A DNA stretch of 13,521 bases from positions 1 to 13,521 of the forward strand of contig JAHFQQ010000071.1 in assembly GCA_023259235.1 (NCBI GenBank), read 5' to 3'. A program made the position numbers and the translations under genes. This DNA comes from Polaromonas sp. (GTDB lineage Bacteria; Pseudomonadota; Gammaproteobacteria; Burkholderiales; Burkholderiaceae_C). Below the pieces are notes generated by a model, which was not told where the DNA came from, searched no databases, and was given only the letters and a program-made list of their open reading frames with translations. Below are positions 1-5,524 of the stretch, one piece after another (the stretch's first letter is position 1; the number at the start of each line of letters is the position of its first letter).

Positions 1-183
1 GAGTTGCACCAGTGCCCACCAGAGCCCGGACGCCACCAGTACCAGCATGGCCAGGAAAAACCCCAAACGGTGAGGCGCGAGCAGCAGGTAGCGGATACGC
101 CAGTGGCGGTCAAGCCTGGCCCGCTCTTCGGCGCCAGGCTTACCCCTGGCCACCCCCGAGGGAATGACCGGCGGCTGGATCAT
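1..183 (-). CDS. nnrS: Probable NnrS family membrane protein (N-terminal 61 residues, cut by window edge)
   Basis: NnrS proteins are haem- and copper-containing inner-membrane proteins linked to the nitric oxide and nitrosative stress response of denitrifiers. Only the N-terminus is visible; the open frame runs off the left edge without a stop. After a polar stretch of about 30 residues (start MIQPPVIPSG) comes LLLAPHRLGFF at residues 33-43, then a hydrophobic helix ending in LWWALVQL. The APHR-x-x-FF followed by a membrane span with a WW pair is what I remember of NnrS N-termini; this is recognition from memory, not a search. The ATG overlaps the nrdJ stop as ATGA, so translation is probably coupled to nrdJ; I see no strong Shine-Dalgarno of its own. 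Another polytopic membrane protein remains possible, since only one helix can be seen. Confidence 0.68.
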   Translation of the reverse strand, partial: MIQPPVIPSGVARGKPGAEERARLDRHWRIRYLLLAPHRLGFFLAMLVLVASGLWWALVQL

Positions 184-2606
184 CCACAAGTTCCCAGGAA
201 ACCGCATTGGGTGCAATAGTCGCAGCCGTCCTTGCGAATAACGGCGTGCGCGCCGCACTCACTGCACTTTTTTCCCGCCATGACGGGTGGCATGCCGTTG
301 GCAGGAGCTCCTTCCTGATCCAGCGGCAATTCATACTGGGCCTGGTGACCGGTGGCCCGCTGGGCCAGAATATTCTGGATGGCGAAAGCAATCGCGGCGA
401 CCTCGGAGTCGTGCCACATCGGCACCGGTGAGCCATCGGCCTTGCGATGCACGCCCAGGCGCACCGGGCCTCGATCCCAGGCGACCTTGCGCATGTCGCT
501 GAGCGCTCGTTCCAGAAACCCGCCGCGCGCGGCCAGTGACAGCAAGCGCATGCTCGACGTGATCCACTGCTGCGACTCGCCGCTTTGGCCTACCGGCATG
601 AAAAACTCGATGGCGCGATCCACCGTTGACACGCCATCAGCACTGGGCATTGGCAAAAACGACACCAGCAGGTACAGAGTTTTGTGGCCTTCTTGCGTCC
701 AGTACTCCACCTTTTCCGCCACTGCCGACAGCGCACCCCTGGGTCGGCTTTCGATGACCGTGCGCATGGGGTCAACGATCACCACCGGAGCTGCCGCGAC
801 CGGCGCCGCATGCTCTTCCAGCACCGACCCCAGAATGGTATTGGGCCGGTAGGTGGCCAGGCCCTTGAGGTGCGCACGCCAGGCCTGGCTGTACAAGTCC
901 TTGAAGTCCTCATAGGAGTAGTCGGCCGGCACGTTGACCGTCTTGGAGATCGCGGTATCCACAAACGGTTGCACCGCCTGCATCATGGCGATGTGGCTGT
1001 CCGCCGACATCTCGAGCGCCGAGACAAAGTAGTCAGGCAACTGCTCCACATTGCCACCGAGTTCGCGGTACAGGCGCCAGGCATGATCTTCCACTGCATA
1101 GCTGGTGGTGCTGCCGTCGGACTCACGCTTCTTGCGCCGGTACATCCACGAGAACGGCGGCTCAATGCCATTGGACGCATTGTCGGCAAACGCCAGGCTG
1201 ACGGTGCCGGTCGGCGCAATTGACAGCAAGTGGCTGTTGCGAATGCCGTGCTGGCGGATGGCCTGCTGCAACTCGCCGGGCAGACGACTGGCAAAGGTGC
1301 CCGAAGCAAGATAGCCGTCGGCGTCGAACTTCGGGAAAGGACCTTTTTCCCTGGCCAGCGCTACCGACGCAGCGTACGCCGCATCGCGCATGTGCTCGGC
1401 AATGCGCGCGGCCATGTCCCGGCCCTCCGCCGCATCGTAGCGCAGGCACAGCATGGCCAGCGCATTGCCCATTCCGGTAAATCCCACGCCAATGCGGCGC
1501 TTGGCAGCGGACTCTTCGCGCTGCTGTGGCAGCGGCCAGAAGGTCACCTCGAGCACATTGTCAAGGGCGCGCACCTGGGTCGCGACAGATTTCTCAAACG
1601 CCTCAAAATCGAACGCTGGCACACCATCAAAACCGAATGGGTGGCGTATGAAGCGGGTCAGTATGACCGGCCCCAAATCGCAGCAACCGTAGGGCGGCAG
1701 CGGCTGCTCGCCGCAGGGATTCGTAGCGGAGATCGACTCGCAATAGCGCAGATTGTTGTCGTGGTTGATATGGTCCAGAAACAGGATGCCAGGTTCGGCG
1801 AAATCGTAGGCCGAACGCATCACCGTGTTCCAGAGCTCGCGCGCGGGCAGCGTTTGATAGACCCACAGACCGTCGGACCGCTGCAAGGCTCCCTGCGCGA
1901 GGATCGCCGCACCGGGTTTGGCCCGATGCACGAGATCCCAGGGCTGGTCGTTGGCCAGTGCCTGCATGAATGCGTCGGATACGCCCACCGACACATTGAA
2001 ATTGTTCCAGCGCCCCGGGGTGCGCTTGGCGGTGATGAATTCCCGCACATCGGGGTGATCAATGCGCAGCACGCCCATCTGCGCGCCGCGCCGCGCACCG
2101 GCGCTCTCCACCGTGGAGCATGACTGGTCAAACACATTGATGTAGCTGCAGGGTCCCGAAGCCACGGATGCCGTTGCCTTGACCTCGGCGCCGTGCGGGC
2201 GAATGCGTGAAAAATCGTAGCCAACGCCGCCACCACGCCGCATGGTTTCGGCGGCCTCACGCAAGGCCTCGTAGATACCGGGATAACCCTCGTCATCCAC
2301 ACCCTGGATGGAGTCGCCTACGGGCTGCACAAAACAGTTGATCAGGGTGGCCTGAATCGCGGTGCCTGCGGCACTCATGATGCGACCCGCGCCAATGGCA
2401 CCGGCATGCAGGTTTTCCAGAAACCGTGCCTCGTGCCCGGCGCGCTGCGCTTCGGGTTCGACCGAGGCAAGCGCCTTCGCCACGCGACGGTATACGTCCT
2501 CCAGTCCGCTCTCGCCGGATTTGAGGTATTTTTCCTTCAGCACATCATGACTGATGGGCTGAATGGCCATCAGGTCGTGCGGTTGACCAAAATTCTCACG
2601 CTTCAT
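180..2606 (-). CDS. nrdJ: Adenosylcobalamin-dependent (class II) ribonucleoside-diphosphate reductase
   Basis: Reduces ribonucleotides to deoxyribonucleotides using a thiyl radical made with coenzyme B12, so it needs no oxygen. The 808-residue cytoplasmic protein has the class II active site: C91 (in LINCFV), N296/C298/E300 in NPCGEQP (radical Cys C298), and partner C309, eleven residues further as in the family. APTGTVS at 464-470 is the conserved phosphate-binding loop. Residues about 610-715, starting RPRGAL, look like a diverged TSCPD domain. The C-terminus is a Cys-rich tail (C781, C784, C795, C798, C801, C807) expected to bind zinc and pass reducing equivalents. No N-terminal ATP-cone is evident. 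The start at 2606 is chosen because GGAGG lies 10 nt upstream; the frame stays open 44 codons further, but that extension has no family resemblance. The gene overlaps the downstream nnrS start and is preceded by NrdR-like boxes. Confidence 0.95.
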   Translation of the reverse strand: MKRENFGQPHDLMAIQPISHDVLKEKYLKSGESGLEDVYRRVAKALASVEPEAQRAGHEARFLENLHAGAIGAGRIMSAAGTAIQATLINCFVQPVGDSIQGVDDEGYPGIYEALREAAETMRRGGGVGYDFSRIRPHGAEVKATASVASGPCSYINVFDQSCSTVESAGARRGAQMGVLRIDHPDVREFITAKRTPGRWNNFNVSVGVSDAFMQALANDQPWDLVHRAKPGAAILAQGALQRSDGLWVYQTLPARELWNTVMRSAYDFAEPGILFLDHINHDNNLRYCESISATNPCGEQPLPPYGCCDLGPVILTRFIRHPFGFDGVPAFDFEAFEKSVATQVRALDNVLEVTFWPLPQQREESAAKRRIGVGFTGMGNALAMLCLRYDAAEGRDMAARIAEHMRDAAYAASVALAREKGPFPKFDADGYLASGTFASRLPGELQQAIRQHGIRNSHLLSIAPTGTVSLAFADNASNGIEPPFSWMYRRKKRESDGSTTSYAVEDHAWRLYRELGGNVEQLPDYFVSALEMSADSHIAMMQAVQPFVDTAISKTVNVPADYSYEDFKDLYSQAWRAHLKGLATYRPNTILGSVLEEHAAPVAAAPVVIVDPMRTVIESRPRGALSAVAEKVEYWTQEGHKTLYLLVSFLPMPSADGVSTVDRAIEFFMPVGQSGESQQWITSSMRLLSLAARGGFLERALSDMRKVAWDRGPVRLGVHRKADGSPVPMWHDSEVAAIAFAIQNILAQRATGHQAQYELPLDQEGAPANGMPPVMAGKKCSECGAHAVIRKDGCDYCTQCGFLGTCG

Positions 2607-2616
2607 ATCAAAATAT

Positions 2617-2621
2617 CCTCC
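2617..2621 (-). promoter_or_regulatory. Ribosome binding site of nrdJ
   Basis: A perfect GGAGG on the minus strand, 10 nt before the ATG at 2606. It decides the start: neither the upstream in-frame ATG at 2738 nor the internal ATG at 2570 (residue 13) has a comparable site. Confidence 0.75.
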
Positions 2622-2629
2622 AGAAAGTA

Positions 2630-2654
2630 CCGCCGGGCGAATGCCGCCCGACAG
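2630..2654 (-). promoter_or_regulatory. Stable hairpin in the nrdJ leader, 8 nt before the Shine-Dalgarno
   Basis: Read on the minus strand, CTGTCGGGCG and CGCCCGGCGG pair across the 5-nt loop GCATT. The inner six pairs are all G-C and perfect; the outer four include two G-U wobbles. No T-run follows, so it is not a standard intrinsic terminator. Its place directly before the ribosome binding site suggests an effect on translation or mRNA stability of nrdJ. Function is inferred from position only. Confidence 0.5.
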
Positions 2655-2880
2655 CCATTGCACCAAGTCTCTCTCGCGCAGGCAAACCGGCGTCGCCAGT
2701 AGTACAGGCCCATTTTTGTACCGCCAGCAAAAGCACACTCAAACCAGTGGCAATATGGACTGCTGGAAACTATTCAAACCGGCCAGAAATGCATCTGGGC
2801 GCATCAACGGATGAGCCATCTCCTGGCCAATTAAACCCTGAAAATGACTGACTCGATACTTTTGCCACTATCTGCCCGAC

Positions 2881-2896
2881 ACACTACCTGCAGCGT
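2881..2896. promoter_or_regulatory. NrdR box 1 (downstream, weaker)
   Basis: ACACTACCTGCAGCGT resembles the NrdR consensus acaCwAtATaTwGtgt at about 11 of 16 positions, with the outer ACAC and GT conserved. NrdR is the zinc-finger/ATP-cone repressor of ribonucleotide reductase genes and binds paired boxes. Its centre is 32 bp from that of the better box at 2913-2928, close to three helical turns, which is the family spacing. It would overlap the inferred nrdJ transcription start. Confidence 0.6.
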
Positions 2897-2902
2897 GTAT
2901 GA

Positions 2903-2931
2903 AGTCTATAGCACACTACCAGTAGTGTCTA
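2903..2931 (-). promoter_or_regulatory. Inferred sigma-70-like promoter of nrdJ
   Basis: On the minus strand TAGACA (2931-2926, five of six against TTGACA) and TAGACT (2908-2903, four of six against TATAAT) are 17 nt apart. NrdR box 2 fills the spacer and box 1 covers the expected start near 2896-2898, a typical repressor arrangement. The predicted leader would be about 290 nt. The hexamers are imperfect, so this is an inference supported mainly by the fit with the two boxes. Confidence 0.4.
2913..2928. promoter_or_regulatory. NrdR box 2 (upstream, strong palindrome)
   Basis: ACACTACCAGTAGTGT is an almost perfect palindrome with one mismatched pair at the centre, and it keeps the invariant-type positions C4, A6, T11, G13 and the outer ACA/TGT of the NrdR consensus. 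A further copy of its right arm, AGTAGTGT, follows at 2931-2938, exactly 10 bp on. The adjacent ribonucleotide reductase gene makes NrdR the natural candidate regulator; nrdR itself is not in the window. Confidence 0.7.
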
Positions 2932-3003
2932 GTAGTGTTTATGAGCATGACGGGCGAGAATGCCTCAGCGCCTTGAATTTAAATGATTGCCAGGCAGATA
3001 ATC

Positions 3004-3070
3004 GCTATGAGACCCATAGCATGTATCACATGCCCAACATGGGTTCAAGCGCTTTTTTACTGCTAAAAAA
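3004..3070. repeat. Cluster of back-to-back short inverted repeats
   Basis: Five small dyads follow one another: GCTATG-5-CATAGC (3004-3020), GCATGT-3-ACATGC (3019-3033), CCCA-3-TGGG (3033-3043), AAGCGCTT (3047-3054) and TTTTTTA-4-TAAAAAA (3053-3070). All arms match perfectly. The last dyad overlaps the T-tract of the candidate nar terminator. Whether the others are protein-binding sites, RNA hairpins or chance is not decidable from the sequence alone. Confidence 0.5.
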
Positions 3071-3227
3071 TACGGCCTGCAAGAGACGTGATCAGGGCCA
3101 GGCGGCCATCGGTCGGGGTTCCCGTCAGGCCGGACGGATCATGACCTGCCTGTTTGCGGACTCGACGCTGATCGGAACCCGCATCTCGCAACGATTCATC
3201 CAGCCACTGTTCGACGCCAGCGTTCAC
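3063..3227 (-). CDS. Possible small protein of 54 residues after ppiC (unrecognised)
   Basis: A frame starting with GTG that overlaps the ppiC stop as GTGA and ends at TAG. The sequence begins VNAGVEQWLDESLRDAGS, is charged and probably soluble, and has no membrane span, signal peptide or motif I recognise. In favour: the 4-nt overlap copies the junctions narG/narH and narJ/narI, and third codon positions are moderately GC-rich. Against: short, GTG start, no clear Shine-Dalgarno beyond coupling, and its last codons fall inside the candidate terminator. It could also be non-coding spacer or the remnant of a longer gene. No function is assigned. Confidence 0.3.
   Translation of the reverse strand: MNAGVEQWLDESLRDAGSDQRRVRKQAGHDPSGLTGTPTDGRLALITSLAGRIF
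3065..3099 (-). terminator. Candidate intrinsic terminator of the nar operon
   Basis: On the minus strand GGCCCTG (3099-3093) pairs with CAGGCC (3079-3074) with one bulged C and a 13-nt loop, and is followed by GTATTTTTT (3073-3065). It lies about 125 nt after the ppiC stop and is the only GC stem plus T-tract I see between ppiC and nrdJ. The stem is short and the loop large, so termination may be partial. It overlaps the last codons of the possible 54-codon ORF. Confidence 0.42.
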
Positions 3228-4072
3228 TGCACCAGCGGCGAGTCGGCTCCTTCGAGCTCAACCCCTTCCACCAGCGCTTCTCCCACCAGCAGGGTCATGA
3301 ACTGATGTAGAGCCTTGGCCCGTGACTGCATGGTCAGCAGGTCTGTGATGCGCTCGCGCACCTCCTCATACTCGGGCTGTCTGCCGCTGCGGCGTTCCAT
3401 CACGTCGATGATATGGAAACCGAACCGTGTGTGAAACAGGCGGGGATGCACGCCCGTGCCAGTCTGCGCATACTTCAGGTGAAATAGCTCGGTGGCCAGT
3501 TCTGGTGCGCAGTCATCGGGACCGATCCAGCCCAGATCGCCGCCTTGGGCGCCGCTTGGGCAGTTCGACAGCTCGGCGGCCAGTTGCGCAAAGCGCTCGG
3601 CATGAGCACTCTTGTGGGTGAGCTCCAGCAGGGCTCGCTCGGCATGGACGGTCAGAGCCTGAACATTGACGCCGGGTGTGACTGCAAACAGGATATGCCG
3701 TAGGTGCAGCGCCTGGCCAATAATGAATTGCGGCTTGTGGGCCTCATGGTAGCGTCGCCCTTCCTCACCGGTAGGCTGGGGCGTGAGCACCTCGCCATCC
3801 ACCATGGCTTCGATGATCTTGCGTTCGGCCTCGCCCAGTTCCGGAGCGGTGGCCCCGGTGTGGCGCGGCAGCAGACCCTTCATCACCGCATGTTGGCGCA
3901 GCAACTCGGCATAGGCCGCCTCGCGCAGGGCGGCCGGGTCCGGCCGCCGGCCGGGCTCATGCAAGGCGATGCCGTTGATGCGCGCGGTTGGCGCTTGCGC
4001 CTGGCTGGGAATGTCGGAACATTGGCAGGCGCTGCTGCCGCAGTCCGCAGCCGTGGAAGTTTGGGCACTCAT
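3224..4072 (-). CDS. Parvulin-type (PpiC) peptidyl-prolyl cis-trans isomerase of the nar operon
   Basis: Expected to catalyse cis-trans isomerisation of proline peptide bonds and, from its place after narI, to help fold or assemble the nitrate reductase; that role is inferred. The 282-residue protein has a helical N-terminal part (about 40-115) and a parvulin domain at about 121-227, seen in HLRHILF (123-129), SGAQGGDLGW (173-182) and FGFHIIDV (217-224). There is no signal peptide or membrane span, so it should be cytoplasmic, unlike SurA or PrsA. The N-terminus carries a small Cys cluster, C11, C16 and C18, that might bind metal. A PpiC-like gene after narGHJI is a known arrangement, for example in Pseudomonas. 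It starts 40 nt after narI with AAGGT about 8 nt before the ATG. Confidence 0.85.
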   Translation of the reverse strand: MSAQTSTAADCGSSACQCSDIPSQAQAPTARINGIALHEPGRRPDPAALREAAYAELLRQHAVMKGLLPRHTGATAPELGEAERKIIEAMVDGEVLTPQPTGEEGRRYHEAHKPQFIIGQALHLRHILFAVTPGVNVQALTVHAERALLELTHKSAHAERFAQLAAELSNCPSGAQGGDLGWIGPDDCAPELATELFHLKYAQTGTGVHPRLFHTRFGFHIIDVMERRSGRQPEYEEVRERITDLLTMQSRAKALHQFMTLLVGEALVEGVELEGADSPLVQ

Positions 4073-4112
4073 GGAAATTTACCTTGTGGTTTACGCAGGG
4101 CCTGGCGCCGCG

Positions 4113-4829
4113 TCAGCGCCTGACCGGCGACTTGGCCGTGACGCCCAGACGCCGGCTGCGCACGAGCTGATAGGGCCGGAATACGTAACCCACCGACGCA
4201 AAGCCGCTCCACACATGGACCAGCCGGCTGAATGGGAACAGCAGAAAGATCGTCATGCCGAACACGATATGAAACAGGTAAGGCCACGGCAACCCAGCCA
4301 GCACTTCGGCATCCACCGTGCGCAGCGTCAGGATGCGCTGAGCCCAGTCAGCCAGTATCAGCATCACGCTACCGTCAGAATGCATCCAGGAAAACGGCAA
4401 GGTAATCAAGCCAACCATCAGTTGCACCCACAAAATCAGCAAAATGGCCAGGTCGGTCCGGTGGCTGGTGTAGCGGATGCGCGGATCAAACGCACGGCGG
4501 TAAATCAGCATCGACAGGCCGATAAAACACAGCACTCCGAAGGTACCGCCCGAGTAGATGGCAATCTTCTGCTTGACCGGTGCTTCCAGGAAGTGGGAAT
4601 AGAACGCATGTGGTGTCAGCAGGCCCAGCAGGTGCCCAAAAAACAGGAACAGGATGCCGACGTGGAACAGGTTGCTGCCCCAGCGCAGCAGGCCGCTGCG
4701 CAGCAGCTGAGAAGAGTCACTCTTCCACGTGTACTGATCGCGGTCAAAGCGGATCAGGCTGCCGATCAGAAACACCGTCAGGCAGATATAGGGATAAACG
4801 CCAAAAAGAAATCCATGCAGCGCGGTCAT
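4113..4829 (-). CDS. narI: Respiratory nitrate reductase gamma subunit (cytochrome b)
   Basis: Membrane anchor and quinol oxidase of NarGHI: two b haems carry electrons from quinol at the periplasmic side to the NarH iron-sulfur clusters. The 238-residue protein has about five membrane helices (near 5-25, 52-72, 90-110, 126-146 and 183-203). The four haem-ligand histidines H56, H66, H187 and H205 fall at the same numbers as in the E. coli protein, inside LFHVGILFLFFGHLLG and LFHIVFGMTIFLL...RLVHVW. The C-terminal tail is basic and cytoplasmic, where NarGH docks. The start overlaps the narJ stop as ATGA, so translation is probably coupled. Complete and normal in length. Confidence 0.97.
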   Translation of the reverse strand: MTALHGFLFGVYPYICLTVFLIGSLIRFDRDQYTWKSDSSQLLRSGLLRWGSNLFHVGILFLFFGHLLGLLTPHAFYSHFLEAPVKQKIAIYSGGTFGVLCFIGLSMLIYRRAFDPRIRYTSHRTDLAILLILWVQLMVGLITLPFSWMHSDGSVMLILADWAQRILTLRTVDAEVLAGLPWPYLFHIVFGMTIFLLFPFSRLVHVWSGFASVGYVFRPYQLVRSRRLGVTAKSPVRR

Positions 4830-5521
4830 GCTTGCACTCCCTGGGTTGGACGTGCCTTGTGCACGATGTGAATCGGTTGTGGCTGATCAGGCCGGACCTG
4901 CCCTTTGGATGAACAGCCGTCAAAAACGACCGGTTCCTGCCAGACCGCGTCAATCGGCTCCTCTGCAGCAATTTTCACCGGCTGGACCTTTTCTCCGGCC
5001 AGTTCGAGCAATGCGCCCAACACGCAGGCGTAGGCGCTTGAGCGTTGCTGCAATGCCGAGAAAATGGCGTTGAAGATATGCGCCATTTCAGCCAGAAATT
5101 CGCGCGCCTCCCGCGGTGGCTGCGTCGAGGTGAACTCGAGCACCACCGGCAAAAAGTCCGGCATCTCTCCTTCGGCCAGGAAAAGACCGGCCTTCTCATA
5201 GGTTTGTGCCAGATCAATCATGGCCGGCCCGCGCTCGCGCGAGTCGCCATGCACATGCTCGAACAGGTGCAGCGAGGTCGAATGACCGCGGTCAAAAAGC
5301 TCGACATAGCCGGCTTCAGCAGCGAGCGGCGCTGCGCGCTCCAGCGAATCAATCAAGGCGTCCATCTCGGCCAGCCGCTGGGCCGACAAGGCACGCTCTT
5401 CGTGCAGCGTGTCACGCAGTAGCGCCAGGTTGCGACGCAGCTCGGCGTCGGGATAACCCAGCAGGCGCGCCAACACGCGCAGGCTTTTCGACGCCATGGG
5501 AGGATTGTTGAATAGCTGCAT
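4826..5521 (-). CDS. narJ: Nitrate reductase molybdenum-cofactor assembly chaperone
   Basis: Cytoplasmic chaperone of the TorD/DmsD-like family that binds apo-NarG and allows insertion of the molybdenum cofactor and a NarG iron-sulfur cluster before membrane attachment; it is not part of the final enzyme. Within 231 residues, RVLARLLGYPDAEL (15-28) and YVELFDRGHSTSLHLFEHVHGDSRERG (shown here only by its ends, residues 72-98) are the family hallmarks, followed by a PDFLPVVLEF segment at 121-130. The start at 5521 is chosen over M9 because GGAGG lies 8 nt upstream, inside the end of narH; the gap to narH is 3 nt. It overlaps narI by 4 nt. Length is usual for the family. Confidence 0.95.
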   Translation of the reverse strand: MQLFNNPPMASKSLRVLARLLGYPDAELRRNLALLRDTLHEERALSAQRLAEMDALIDSLERAAPLAAEAGYVELFDRGHSTSLHLFEHVHGDSRERGPAMIDLAQTYEKAGLFLAEGEMPDFLPVVLEFTSTQPPREAREFLAEMAHIFNAIFSALQQRSSAYACVLGALLELAGEKVQPVKIAAEEPIDAVWQEPVVFDGCSSKGQVRPDQPQPIHIVHKARPTQGVQA

Positions 5522-5524
5522 TTC

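Larger units (their letters stand above)
2607..3062. other. 456-nt intergenic control region between the nar operon and nrdJ
   Basis: No reading frame here is convincing. The part near nrdJ holds, on the minus strand, the promoter, paired NrdR-like boxes and a long leader with the hairpin at 2630-2654. The part near ppiC, 3004-3062, holds a run of short inverted repeats. A 153-codon plus-strand frame starting at 2844 crosses the region but has no Shine-Dalgarno, reads through the NrdR boxes and ends antisense inside ppiC, so I do not call it. I found no FNR/Dnr palindrome (TTGAT-N4-ATCAA) and no cobalamin riboswitch core. Confidence 0.6.

Noticed and set aside
2607..2738. 44-codon upstream extension of nrdJ to an ATG at 2738
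   Set aside because: The extension has no resemblance to NrdJ N-termini, would translate the leader hairpin, and lacks a ribosome binding site, whereas the ATG at 2606 has GGAGG.
2607..2880. Cobalamin riboswitch before the B12-dependent reductase gene
   Set aside because: A GCCACTG heptamer occurs on the minus strand near 2748, but the GGGAA/CCCGCAACTG core elements and the B12-box are not found around it, so the match is probably chance.
3030..3055. Possible tRNA fragment because of GGGTTCAAGC
   Set aside because: The T-loop-like string is not enclosed by a pairing stem and no acceptor, D or anticodon arm can be drawn around it.
2607..3062. FNR/Dnr-type box (TTGAT-N4-ATCAA) for anaerobic control of nrdJ
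   Set aside because: Only isolated half-sites such as TTGAT on the minus strand near 2800 were found, with no partner at the right spacing.
2844..3305. 153-codon plus-strand frame crossing the intergenic region
   Set aside because: There is no Shine-Dalgarno before its ATG, it reads through the NrdR-like boxes and inverted repeats, and its end is antisense to the ppiC C-terminus.
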